Positions 46,499 through 58,390 of a stretch of 64,000 bases of DNA are shown in pieces. Position 1 is the first letter of the stretch. The number at the start of each line of letters is the position of its first letter. The notes beneath the pieces are model-generated. The model was not told where the DNA came from and searched no databases. It saw nothing but the letters and a program-made list of their open reading frames with translations. The DNA lies in the NCBI GenBank assembly GCA_013396755.1, contig VWZF01001684.1, forward strand, positions 879,980 to 943,979. The letters are read 5' to 3'. A program made the translations under genes and the position numbers. The stretch is from Sclerurus mexicanus (taxonomy: Eukaryota; Chordata; Aves; Passeriformes; Furnariidae).

Positions 46499-46527
46499 GG
46501 GGTTCTGTCGGGGAGAGGGGCCGGGGG
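46499..46527 (+). other. G-quadruplex motif in CpG-rich patch
   Basis: G runs at 46499-46502, 46510-46513, 46517-46520 and 46523-46527, with loops of seven, three and two bases. It lies within the CpG-rich stretch at 46430-46620. Confidence 0.65.
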
Positions 46528-49200
46528 CTGCAGGACAGAGCGGTGGTGAGAGGGGCACCCGAGCGTGGGGCCGCAGGAGCGGGTCAGATATCGCCTCGCC
46601 TTCGCCGGGGACTTTTTGTTCCCTCATGGAGACAGAGTGGCCCAGCCTGCCTGTCAGTTCTCAGCTGCACCATGGGATAAAGCTGCTGATCCCTTTTATC
46701 CCCTTCTGGGAGTAGTATTAATAGTATATTCATTTTTGTTCCATTTATAATTCATTACTGCCCAGTTATTTGGATTTACTTGTGTTAAAAGGCATAACGA
46801 GACAAAAACTTAGCTGGTTATAAGCCTGGGGAGGAGGGGAAGGCTGTTCCCCTCCCTCAGTCCCTGTCTTGCCTCCAGGGCTGGTGGGAGCAGCCAGCCA
46901 GGGCCAAGTTGGCAGGGTGAGCAGGGAGGTCACTTTGTCCCTGCTCTGTTAAGCTTTGGAGGTCGCCTCTGCTTTTGTGGCTGTTGCCTCCAAACCCATA
47001 GGAAGAGCTGTGCTAGTTCTGCCCGGACTGGCATATTCCTGGATTGGTGCACCTAAATCTCCCTGAATTTAACTGCAAATCAACCTCCCGTGGGTGTTTA
47101 AAATCCCTCTGCACAACTAAAATATTTATACTAAACAGATAGGAGCGTGCATTTGAAATAAAAAATTTCTCCTTATTTTTTTAACCTCTCACTTCCCCCC
47201 ATGCTCCGTTGTTTTTGTCTGCTCATAGTCACGTTAAGTCCTGGCTCTCCCCTGGGCATTGCAGGTTCAAGGCCAGAGGGTCTGCTCTGCCCACAGCACA
47301 CACTCCAGGAGAGGCCCAGATGTTCAGGGAGGGGGAGAAAAGCCCCCACGAACCAAGAACAACAAAAAAAAGCTGTGGGTTTTGTTTTTTTTTAAACCAC
47401 CTTTACACTTTCCTGTTCCTGGGGCCAGCTCCCTGCATAAGATAAAACAGCCTGGAGTCTGCTTTATGTCACCCCCAGCTGCCCACCGTCCCGGGGGACA
47501 CCCCGGCAGAAGGGCTCAGGCAGCTCCTCCACCATGTGGGGACGGTGCCCAGGGAGGGGACTGCCATGGGACCAGCCCTATGGGGACCCTTGTGGCCAGG
47601 ACTCACCCCACGGCCAGCTGGGTTGGGCTTTGCTGCCTGGTTGCTTTGCATGAAGCAGCTGGAACCCGTGCTGGGCTGTGCAGTCCAAGGGTGCTCTGCT
47701 ATTTTATTTTTTGTTTAATTATTTTTTCTCTTTCACAGTAAACTGTGGCTTTTGTGTTCACTCCAGGGACCCTGTTTACAGCAGGACAGGATCTAGTAGG
47801 TTCCTTCCGTGGCTTGGCCCAAGCAGGACCAAACTTGCTCTTGCAGGTGGTGCTGGTGCCCCCAGCCTCTCTGTTATGGTTTTTTTAGCTGGCTTAAATT
47901 AGCTGCTGGTAGAGGTCTGGGCAGGTCAGTCTGGACACTCACATCCCAAGTGTGCTTTTGGGAAATGATCTAAAATGTGGGCAGGAAGTTTTGTTTTGCA
48001 GATAGACCCATGCAGAGTTCTGCAGACAGAGAGGCACAGATGGACACATCAGTCAGACTTTGATCCTGAAAGCTCCCGGTCTTTGAAGGCATTTTTTGTG
48101 TATTAGTAAGGTTCCCAGTCTCAGCCATCCCTGTCACCCTGCCTTACCCACTCACTCCCTACCCAGGGGCATTTGCAGATGTAGAGCTACAGTTACTGGT
48201 GGGTTCCCAAGAGTAGAAATCCCAAATTACTAAGGAATATCCTGTGGGTTACCCAACTGTGGCTCCCCTACTTTTGATTCAGCTCCAGAATGGACTTTGG
48301 AGCCTCTTGGGAAGGAGGTTCCATAGGATACTTGCTGTGTGGCTCCATAATTTCCCTTTATTTCATTTTTGTGACACTGTGGACTAGAGGGTAATACAGT
48401 ACCAAAGGCTCATCTTGTAGGCAGAATGGTCACTCGAGATCAGTACTGGTAATAAGTATTCTAAATATATTTTCTCTTTAATTTTTTTTCCAATATTTCC
48501 AATGAAACTTTATTTGTTCTTTGATAGGACAAAAATGACAGTATTTAGGCCCAAATGCTTTCCAAACTTCTTTAGCACTCTGGGCTGGATAGTGATCTTC
48601 ACCAGTAATATTCGGAGTCTCTCTCCTGTTTTTGGTGGAGTTACCCAGGATTTGGTTGAGCATAAATGAGTTGAGAGCTTAGCTGTGTCCTGTAAAATGT
48701 CTCAGCATGTCCTGTTTTCATCTTACTTTCTTTGTCAAGTAACTTATTGCCTTTGCTATGAATTAGATGGGAGAAGCACGTCACAGTGTAGATACATGAT
48801 TTTTTTTCTTTTCTTTGTTTTCCTCCAAAACCCACAACTTAAACCAAAATGAAATAAAGCCAGGCCTGAACCCCACAGCTCATTAGTGGCGCACTTGTCT
48901 TGCTCTTCACAAAAGGCCTAACCTGGAGGCCAGTGGCCCATCCCAGAGTGTGGTGCTGGTGCTTTGCGCTCACCCAGATGTGGAGGCAGCACCTGCACTC
49001 AGATTTTGGCTTTGCTTTTGTCCTCGCCACCACTTTTACTGGCACACGGGGCAGGTGGCACACGCAGGAGTTACACAGTCGTCGGCACCGCTAGCAAGTG
49101 CCCTCCCCTCCTGAATCACAGCACCTCTTGACTTTGTCCACCTCTTTGGTATGTCTTTGGGGTCTAATGCGTGTCTGAAAGGGGAGCAGAGACCCTCAAA

Positions 49201-49222
49201 GGGAGGGGGAGAGGGGGCAGGG
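49201..49222 (+). other. G-quadruplex motif
   Basis: ggg, ggggg, ggggg and ggg runs are separated by loops of one, three and two bases, a compact and probably stable plus-strand G4. Confidence 0.7.
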
Positions 49223-49520
49223 AAGCTGCTGGCAGCGCCTCTAACAGGAGCACGGTTTGCAACCCCATTCACAGACATTGTCTGGCATTGTTGTACCAGA
49301 CACGCTCCATTCATGGCCCCTCTCTCGCCCCTTTTCAGCAAGTGCCCACTGGTCCTGCTCTGTTTGTCGGCAAGAATGAGCTGCCGGGAGGAGGAATGTT
49401 TCCCAGACAGGGGGTGAGGAGGTCAGTCTGGACCTCTGGACATTTGCGGCGCGGGCTCGCAGCCGTGGCATGTGAAAGCCGGGGGATCCTTTGAGGGTCT
49501 GGCGGCCGTTTGTTTGGGTA

Positions 49521-50170
49521 TGTGCAATTCAGATCCTGAGATTAGCTGTCAGGTCATCTGCTGTGAAATCCATTATGAAAAACACCCGGAAACTGATGCT
49601 TGACTTGAAATCCTTAGTTTGCTAAATTGCAGAAATTATCTTTCGAAGCTTTTGTCGGCTCCGTGTGTACCTGTAATATATTTATACACGCACACATATA
49701 AAATAATGTTTGCAGTAATGCCTCATGCAAAATGCTAGTTGAGTAAATCTGTCACTGAAACTTCAATTCCAGATTACTGCACTCCAAGATCTGCTATTAT
49801 TGGTGCAAACACATCTTTAGAAAGTTCACAACAGTCTGGAGTAGATGAGCTATTGAAATGCAATAGAAAATCTACCCCTTACGGATTAGTCAAACAATGA
49901 ATATAGTCCTGCACGTAAACATTGCCTAACTGTATTGGCAGGGTAAATGCTCCTGATTTACTGCTGCAGGAAGAGGTGGCATTTCCTCACACTATGAATA
50001 CAAATATCAGTTATCTCGAGGAAAAATACATCTCTAATCTGCGAATGTGGTCAAGCGACTCAAATGCCGGTAACAAATCGGTCAATTCTCAAATTATTAA
50101 ACATTTCAATATTATCATTAATCTCTGGTTGCAACAGCATACAATTTGCTGGAAAATAAATCCTTAGTAG
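49521..50170. promoter_or_regulatory. AT-rich TAAT-dense block, enhancer-like (candidate CNE)
   Basis: About 650 bases of unique, AT-rich, CpG-poor DNA with many ATTA/TAAT cores, densest at 50085-50125. It follows a CpG-rich patch at 49440-49510. Conserved-enhancer status is inferred from texture. Confidence 0.33.
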
Positions 50171-51251
50171 ATCTCAGAGTACTTGGAAAAGTAGTTTTAA
50201 TCTGTGGAGATCCTGAAAAGGCACAACTGAGTCAAGGAGATCAGAGAGGAATGACGAGTCTGGTTTTTTGGATTTCAGAAATCTCCTTCCGTGGTGGTGG
50301 CTGTTGTCACCTCTCGCTGTGTTTTCATCCTGCACGTTGCCTTGTGTGCATTATGGATTTATGCAGTAATAGCCATATTTACCTTTGCAGCCATCTCAAT
50401 GTGGCAGCAAAGCATGAACTCCTGAAGGAGAAAAGATAAAAGAGGGGAGCAAAGTGATGCAGGTATTACCCTGCTCTGTCTGCAAAGTGTTTCCATGTCT
50501 TCCACACAATCTTCTCCAAGAATGCTCTCAGCCCAGTGTGTTTTGATGGAAATATCTGAGGTGCAAAGACATGGAGAAAGGAAGAACTTAGATTTGTGCT
50601 AGGTGGAAAGTTTAAATGTTTTAGTAGAACTCACTGGAATCTCTACCAAGTTGGTTTTAAATTTTAAATGTTAATACCCTCCCAAAAGACCCTTGGTACC
50701 AACAGAATGTACTTATGTGATGCTGGGTGCAAAGGGGGCTTTCATCCACCCTTCCAAAAATGAGTAACTTGGATGAGGGGATTGGATTTGGCAGGTTTTC
50801 TTCAATTCTCTAAAACTACACACAGACAGAGCAGACTTCTACCATGGCTCTACTTAGAGTATCAGCCTCATCTCAAACCAGCTTCAGGCCCAAGCAAAGG
50901 AAACTGCTATCAAAGAAGGCCATCAAACCACAGACGCCGTGGCTGGAGGGTGCAGAAAACACTCTTGGTGGGAATGTGATCACAGACTCTGTCCAGCCCT
51001 GGCACAAGCAGATTGCACAAGTCACGGCTGAGCATGTCACCATTGTACTTTTTTGTTTGCATAAAACAATTATCCCATGGACAGTAGCTCTGGAGTTGTC
51101 TAGACAACATGCTTTTGATGGTATCGCTGACCTCAGACACACTGGGCTGGGTCTAAATTAGCAGTGAGCAGGGCTGGAGGGATGTATTATGGTAGTTATA
51201 AACCATAAGAAGGTATTTAAATAGATAGATAAGACACATGCAAATCTTTTC
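50171..51251. other. Unique non-coding DNA, no gene recognised
   Basis: Mixed to AT-rich sequence without recognised repeats or coding domains. An ATGCAAAT octamer stands at 51238-51245, just before the RFX-like site. Confidence 0.6.
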
Positions 51252-51265
51252 ATTGCCATGACAAC
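51252..51265. promoter_or_regulatory. RFX X-box-like motif
   Basis: ATTGCCATGACAAC differs at two of 14 positions from the palindromic consensus form GTTGCCATGGCAAC. A POU octamer lies seven bases upstream. Function is inferred. Confidence 0.4.
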
Positions 51266-52204
51266 CATCTTGATATAGGTTTTCCATACGTAGCAAGAAC
51301 AGCAGAGCAAAAGGGACTGGAAAAATAGCAAGAACCTGTAATGATAATGAACCCTGACAGTGTATTAGTCTAGATTTTGGTCACTTATTAACTCTTAATA
51401 GAATACAAACTTCTATAGTAATACAGTGTTCAGTGGGTCAGGGAGCAATTACTTCTAAACCTCTGCTATAAGGATCTCAGCTATATAGCTATACCTAATG
51501 TACCAATTCTTCACAAATTGATCTGACTGATTAAAAAACACTTTGCTATTAGATGTAAATTGCTTAGCTGCTCAAAAGCGCTTTGCAGGGACGGGTTGCA
51601 CAAAGCATGAAAATATGTCATTTATGGACATCTCTATATTTCCCTTCTGGTTTTATTGGCTGGGCGAGGAATCTTGTAAATCTGAATTCCCAGATAATTG
51701 TCATGTGATATCTGGGACCGCCAATTTCCAAAGGGAAACTCAGGGCAACCCCCAATGTATGTGTGACCCCTCCACACACTACCTGTCTGAGCAGACCAGA
51801 GCTGGGTGTTTATTCCTTTTTTTCCTTCTTCTTTCATTTCTTCTAAGTGCAAACCCAGTGGTTTGAAGGCCAGCTCACGGCTCTAATGATGCCTCCTGTG
51901 GCCAGCGAGGGTCCCCTCCAGCAGTGTCTTTCTCAGATAGATGCACAGGATGAAAGCAGCTGCCGGAGCTCGGACTTGGAGGCGCCTTGTCCAACCTGTC
52001 TGAGTGCTCTGTGCTCGTTCTCACTTAGCCCAGGGATGCTGGGGCACGGCTGGCCGGGTGGGAAGGACACAGACAGGCTGCCTCGCTTCAAACAGTTTTC
52101 TCCGCAGCTCAGATGCATCAGTAGTGCCTGGGGTCTTGGGAAATGAATTAGGGTTCACCTTGCAGGGCTTTTTGTTGTGGGGTTTTTTTTCCCTTCATGG
52201 TAGA
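51266..52204. other. Unique non-coding DNA, no gene recognised
   Basis: AT-rich to about 51550, then mixed, ending in a T-rich stretch at 52182-52195 directly before the CR1 element. No domain is found in any frame. Confidence 0.6.
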
Positions 52205-52565
52205 GAAGATGCTTAAGCTTATGAGCGACCTAGTTGTGGATTTCCAGTACCTGAAGGGAGCCTAGAAGAAAGAGGAAGAGGGAGTCTTCACAAGAGCGTG
52301 TAGTGACAGGACAAGGGGGAATGGCTTCAAACTAAAAGACAGTAGGTTTGGATTAGATATTAAGAAAAAATTCTTTACTGTGTGAAGGTAGCGAGGCCCT
52401 GATGGAGGATGCCCAGAGAATTTGTAAATGCCTGATCCCTGGCACTGTTCAAGGCCACGTGGATGGAACCTGCTCTAGTGGAAGGTGTCCCTGCCCATGG
52501 CAGGGGCTTGGAATGAGATGACCTTTAAGGTCTCTTCCAGCCCAAGCCATTCTGTGATTCTATGC
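52205..52565 (+). mobile_element. CR1 LINE 3'-end fragment (plus strand)
   Basis: This is a clear CR1 tail. Landmarks in order are tgtagtgacaggacaagggg (52296-52315), then a ggcttcaaact segment, a tagattttgg-like lead into ttagatattaag, aaattctttac, gatgcccagagaatt, ccctggcactgttcaaggcc, tggaaggtgtccctgcccat, a gatgacctttaaggtctctt core and the terminal octamer-type repeat (attctgtgattctatg, 52549-52564). The usual stretch between aaggcc and tctagtgg is shortened by an internal deletion. No reverse-transcriptase frame remains, so it is a dead 5'-truncated copy. It is the main evidence for an avian origin. Confidence 0.95.
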
Positions 52566-55150
52566 AGTTGTAGGGACCAACGCTGTTGCAGACTAATTCC
52601 TTGTTACCACTGCTTGCTGTACCCGTAATGGATGGCTCTGTTGTGTCAGGGTGTTTGGAGGTGGATGGCCCACATCATGCTTTCACACTGCCCTGTTTCC
52701 TTCCACCCTGCCAGGCACTGGGAGGACCCCTCCCCAGCGTGGCTCTGGATTCAGGGGGACTGACCCTGTCACAGCCTCCGTGCTGCCTCCTGCATCCGCT
52801 GCCTCCTTGCTCATACTACACATAAAACCTTGTTGTCCTTTCAGAGCCCTTCCTGAAACGCTGACCTTTAGATTATGCTTTTGGGTCATAATTTTGGCCA
52901 GCACCTTCAGGCTTTGGCGGTGCAGGTCCCCATGACACCCACACCAAGCTGTCTCCTTCAGATTCCTTTAGGGCAGAGACTCCTCCAAACCCTTGAAGAC
53001 GACTAGGCAGGTAGGGTGCAATGACAGCTGCTCATTATTTGAACTGCACCCACCTTACCACAGCCTTGTGTTACCTCTCTGCCCACCTTGTAAGGTAGGC
53101 AGGAAGCAGTCTGGGTGGGCCCCATCCTGTCCTCCTGACACGTGCAGCACCAAGCGCAGCAGCTCTGACCAAAACCCTGCGGGTGATACCGTGGTGCAGA
53201 GAATAATTAAAAAGCTGCACTCGTTTCCCAGATGAGATACACTCCTGTAGTGTGTAAATCAGTCACAGTCCTGGAGGAATAATCCAGGCGGGATAATTGT
53301 GCAGGGGAAAGGCCCCAGACGTGATAGGGGTTTGCATTAGCAATGCCTTTTCATCCATCTGTCTTTTGACCAGAGCTAGAGAGGGCCAGAATTTGACTTA
53401 GAAGGATGTTTTGATCAACTGATTATTTCAGTGACAGAGCTCCTGAAGTACAAGCTCCTGAAAATACCTTATTTGTGTACAGGAGCAGCTAGGAGCCAGG
53501 GACTGAAAGGTTTCCTTCTTCAAAGGTGAATCTGTTTAGGATCTACCAGTTCCCTGCTAATCCTGGAGAATTCAACCATCAGCTTGACTGGGGGAAATAT
53601 TTCACCTTGAGTGTTTAACCACTGAGTACAGTGGAAGCAGAAACAGGACAAAGAAGAATTTAGCTCAGAGCAGGCATTAAATTTTACAGTTTATTGGTAT
53701 GCTGCTGTTATTTATTAATTGGGCTCAAAGGAGGTGAAGAGCCCTGCTCATGGTCTGAGCTTGATTGTGCTGTTCAGGTGTGTTGGAAGCCCTGTCTGAC
53801 ACCATCTCAAGAGTAAATTTGAAAGCAATGCAAGGGCAAATCTATTTGTCCTGCAGTCCGATACTTCTTACAAGTCCTGTGTAACACATGTGCTCCTACA
53901 ACGACTACGCTGTTCAAAAGTGTATTCCACAGTTTAGGAAAGGCACTTCGGTGTTGTGGAGGAGAAAACATCTGTGATGGACTCCACCTAAGTATTTTAT
54001 TTTTAAGATCATCTGAACTTTATTGGAGACTAACCACAGAACTGAAAATTTTTGGTATTAACACTCTAGGGCATCCTGCGTGCTGAAGACTCAATTTCTT
54101 ATCCTGAATACGTGTCCTGGCTGACAGATTTTGGGGTGTTACTTTGCCTTCTAGATATTCAGATGTTCTTTGGACATCTGGGAATTTAATTAACAGCTTT
54201 TGCATGTATTTAAAGCAAAGTAAACTTTCCTGGAGCCTCCTGTTGGTGAGGAGCAATCTTATTTAAGAACACTGGCACCTGTTACGTTAATTCGTACAAA
54301 GTTCTTGATTTATCCTAAAAGAACACATTACACAGTGGATTTGGAGGAGTTAAAGGGAACCTGCAGGGTGACTTTAATCTTTATGTCTTTATATACTTGA
54401 GGGCATTTTACTGCACCTCTGCACTGCTTTCACTACACAATCATTTTCTGCTTTAGAAATGTAGCCATTTGGATCAATAGCTGCAGTACAATATATGGCA
54501 CTTCTGATGGGAGCCTCACAGGACACCTAAGCAGCACCGTGGTAATTTCACAGAACGCTTGGCTACACTCTGGAATATATTTTAAAAGCAAAAGTTGGCA
54601 AAACATGCACTGTGCAAAATTACAGGAGCCCTAATGAAATTGTGCTTACTCTACTTCTATTACAACTGAACTAGGAAAAATAAGGTATAAAGGGATGTTC
54701 CTTGCTTGAAACATGGGTGTTTTAACAGGAAGCTCTAAATATTAAGGACTGGGCTATCTGCATTTATTGTGGCAGCAGTTTTAAACTCCTGTGGAACGTG
54801 TTGGTTTGTTTGGAGGGATTTTTGAAGGGAAAGATTCCTAGCTAATGTGACAAGCATGCGTTTCCCGGGCTTGATTTAAAAGAAAGCAGAAGTAAAAAAG
54901 GGTGTTTGAAGACATTTACTCAGTGCACAGAACAAAATAAAAATAAAAAGAGGATCTAAAAATATGCGTCCCTTAAAGCGTTAACAAATGTATCCTGCAC
55001 ATTGCAGATTTTACAGTAAATTCTTTATCTATAAACAAACCGGGTTATCACAGCTGTTTATTGTACTGCTAGCCCTGATCCTAACCTTTATGTCTTTATT
55101 GCTTACATACCATTCCCTTGTTTATATGTCTGTACCAGCCTGTGCCCTTG
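52566..55150. other. Unique non-coding DNA, no gene recognised
   Basis: Mixed up to 53300, then increasingly AT-rich and CpG-poor (about 53950-55000, mildly enhancer-like). Open frames stay below 100 codons. No repeats are recognised. Confidence 0.6.
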
Positions 55151-55255
55151 AACTTGGCCCCGGCGAGCCCTGACCCGGCGCGCTCGCTCGCTCACGCGGG
55201 TCACCTCGGCGGTCACCAAATGGGAGACGGGGCTGGCGGGCGGCCCACGGGCAAT
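55151..55255. promoter_or_regulatory. Short, very CpG-dense cluster
   Basis: About 15 CpGs lie within roughly 95 bases, including a (gctc)-type run cgctcgctcgctcacgcg. This is the sharpest CpG peak in the window, and it lies directly after AT-rich DNA. It could be the core of a small CpG island or promoter. I see no gene start on either side. Confidence 0.45.
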
Positions 55256-57004
55256 TAACACACTGCCAGAGCCCTGCCAGGGCTGCTGCAGGCACAGACC
55301 ACCGGCCACAGGCGGAAGAAGCAGCGAGAAAGAAGGGTGGAAGGGCACACAGGGCCCCCTTTGGAAGGCGTTCTTGCCAGCTGTGTGACGCTCACCAGTG
55401 CCCGGCAAAGCCGCCTGGAAGCAGCCCTGGGGTGATGTCTCACCACTGGCACACCATCTCAAACCCCCTCCCCTTCCAGCTGGGGCCTTGGCAGCGCGTA
55501 AGAAAGGAGAGGGGAGCCCTGTGCTCTTCCGCTCCTTTGTCTCCCCCCTCTCCCCGGGCTGATAAGCTGACAGCCAGGCGTGCCTTGTTCTGATAACTCA
55601 GCAAAGTTTGGGTTTTGTATGGACAAACAGCCCGTGCCCTCCAGCATCCTCACCAGCAGGGCTTGTAGGGCAGGACTGAGTGGGCAGCTCAGGAATAAGC
55701 AGGGACAGGGACATGACAGGGAAGATCTGCCTTCAGATCACTGATAAACTTCAACTGGAAGCCAAAAAGCACTTTAACTCCCCTCCCCGACGTCCTACAC
55801 GCTGGATTTTGGCTGAGCTCAGTGGGCTGTGTCAGGGTGTTCTCCATCAAGGACTGCAGCTGGGACACGCTGTGGGATGAGCCCAAGAGATGGACTCTCC
55901 AAAGTGTGGGCAGCACCAAACACGCTGGGGCAGCGTGTGCCCAAAAACAAACCTCCTGGTGCAAACATCTCCGGGTCTGAATCAAATCCTTCCTTCGCTA
56001 CTAAAAATAATGGCAATGAATGGAAGAATTCACAAATTCTCCCAGGGAAAGGAAATTATGATCCCATTAACCTACATTACAGCCGTCACCATTAAGAGAT
56101 ACCATTAACCTGCAGTTCCCACACTGGCTTGTTGGAGATACTACAGTCGTGCCTGTAATTCTGGAGGTACTGCAGCCATCGCTGTAATTGTGTGGTAACT
56201 CTTGGCAAACACTGACTTTTTAATAGGCAGTATTGCAGCCAAGTACTTTGTCGGATTATAAGCCCCAGTCCACGCAGCCTTTCATGAGCGTTTTGGCTGC
56301 TCAGGCAGAAGCCTGTCTCAAACCACACTTGGGAGGAGAGCTCCAGAACAGGATCGGCCCCCCCGCCATCCGAAATGACAGGATTTTTACTGCCTTGCGA
56401 GGTCAGGAGCTCTCACAATGGATCAATACAGAGGATGATGGGAGTATCAAGAGTCTTAATGACATGACAGCGTGTTTTAGGAGTTGTTGTTTCACTTTCC
56501 AAAGTAATATGCACGTTTTCAGTGGCTTTTCTTCACACATTTACTGATAGTCAGCCACCAAAGTGCTCATGAGTACCCATATTTGGTGAAAGAGTTTAAC
56601 TGAGCCCTACCAGTTGGGGAATCAGAATGCTATTGTTTAATATAAAGTATATATATATATATTTATTTACACATATATGGTCAGTATTCTATTTTCTTAA
56701 TCTATTCTATTTACTTTACACATTTGAGCTCTGGCTGCAAAAATTCTGTTTAGGTTAGAAACCAAATTTTCATATATTCAGAAGCTTGAATTTTCCTCAG
56801 CTTTTTGCTTTGCATTGTCCTGTCTACCAGCCTAGATTTGGTTTTGTTTTGTTCTTGTGGAGTTTGGGTCATTTGTTTTTTCCTTCAGAGGAAGGAGCTG
56901 CAGGGAAGTCAGTGTGGTTTTGCAGTAAAGGATCTGAAGGGTTTCTCAGGACTCATAACTTGACTTACTTCAACTTCTTTGTTTGGCCATAAACTAATAA
57001 CTCA
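55256..57004. other. Unique non-coding DNA, no gene recognised
   Basis: GC-rich to about 55950, then AT-rich. An (AT)n run lies at 56648-56661. A 119-codon minus-strand frame (55103-55462) crosses the CpG cluster without a recognised domain. Confidence 0.6.
56648..56661. repeat. (AT)n microsatellite
   Basis: About seven AT dinucleotides followed by further T/A-rich sequence. Confidence 0.85.
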
Positions 57005-57095
57005 ATCCGTGTGCCTCAGTTTCCCTGCTGTAAGGTCATTGTAATGCATTACACTGCTGGGTAACATGAAGATGTATTCAGTATTTACCTGCTGT
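57005..57095 (+). mobile_element. Possible MIR-type SINE remnant
   Basis: gtgcctcagtttccctgctg (57010-57029) followed by taaggtcattgtaa resembles the conserved part of MIR SINEs (gcctcagtttcc, then ctgtaaaatgggg). The similarity is short and the remainder is not matched, so this is tentative. Confidence 0.25.
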
Positions 57096-58339
57096 TCTCA
57101 GGTTGGAAAAGGAGAGTTTCAGAGAAAGGTGATGTTGGAAACAGGCAGTTGGGAATCCACAAATCTCTCACGGTCTTAATTGTGGTGCGCAGGGGAAGAA
57201 ACTCTTCCTTTTATTCCATACCAGGTCAAAAAGCAGTTGAAAAGCTCTTGGAAACACCACCAAAGCCAAAGGTCTTACACAACTTCAGGTCTGAAAATCA
57301 ACAAGACCACACTAGGACACAATCCTTCAACCTTGGCCTCTGTTGCCACACTCGAAAAAAGGCAATAAATGCTGTTTCTGACGAAATGTGCTCCCTGCAG
57401 AGCTGCTGACTATCCTCCCCAGTTGCCGAAGGGTTAACTGGGCCCTAAGAATGTGGCTGATATATTATCATAGCCCTGATGAAGTCATCAAAGAGTACTT
57501 AAAAATGTGCAGTTCTCATACCCTTCCACGAGAGATTTTAGATGGTTTTTTCCCTACCCTTGCAGGTTGTCTCTTTATAAAAGTAATTTCTCAGAAACGT
57601 TCTCAAATCTAAAAATAAGCACATCTGTATGCTAAAGGCTACAGTAAAGCAGAACCTTTTTTTTTTTCATAGGTTTAAAAAAACGCAAACAAACCCAAGT
57701 AATAGGATGTATATTTATGTAGCAAGAAGTCAGATTTATGAAAAATGCTGTTGTGGCTTGTAATTCCATATGAAATGGTCCAGTCTCGGAATAAGAATTG
57801 TTGGATGCTGACATGTAGTGATGTGCAAACTCGCCTGCCTGAGCTGAGTATATTTCTAACTTTGCTCTAATTATCAATCACTTGGTTCATGTCAGACCAC
57901 TCACATTTAAATCAAGTTTTTGTGCTATTTGGACAGGTACTCTGTAAACACAGGGAGAAGAGATGGTTCTGGAATGACTGGGAATGGCTGCCTGAGTGGC
58001 TGGCGGAATCCATGTTCTGTATGAACAAATTAAAAGCAGGAGTCTTTCATGCTGAATTTGTATGGCCCTCTGCACAAATTGCCCAATTTATTTAAGTATT
58101 TTCTGGTGGCGAGATGTTTTGGGTCACGAGGGTTGATAAGAAGCATTAAATAAAACACTGCAAGCCGAATTTAAGGATAAAATGAAATTCTTTCTGTGTT
58201 GGGTTTGATGTTCTTAATTTAATCCCTGGTGGACAGTAGTCTGCATTACAAAACCTTCACACATAATTTGGCACAGTTTGGATGATTTGCAGCCTCTCGC
58301 TGGCTCTGTGTGCAGAGGATGCCCCGAGCAGATCCTGGG
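57096..58339. other. Unique non-coding DNA, no gene recognised
   Basis: Mixed to AT-rich, with a T run at 57658-57669. No recognised domains or repeats. Confidence 0.6.
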
Positions 58340-58390
58340 TGACCTCTCCTCTCTCAGGAGGGTGGTCTCCTCAGGTCACTGTTCAGGTCA
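58340..58390. promoter_or_regulatory. Cluster of three nuclear-receptor half-sites
   Basis: Perfect AGGTCA half-sites at 58373-58378 and 58385-58390 are direct repeats spaced by six bases within a duplicated 12-base unit. A third, inverted (TGACCT), lies at 58340-58345. These are the half-sites of retinoid, thyroid and orphan nuclear receptors; spacing of six is less usual than one to five. Function is unproven. Confidence 0.35.

Larger units (their letters stand above)
44154..49520. other. GC-rich unique non-coding DNA, no gene recognised
   Basis: Long overlapping frames on both strands (186 codons at 44119-44679 plus; 217 at 45215-45868 minus; 160 at 47259-47741 plus) reflect few stops in GC-rich DNA, without domains. 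A T run lies at 47384-47393. CpG is raised at 46430-46620 and again at 49440-49510. Confidence 0.6.
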
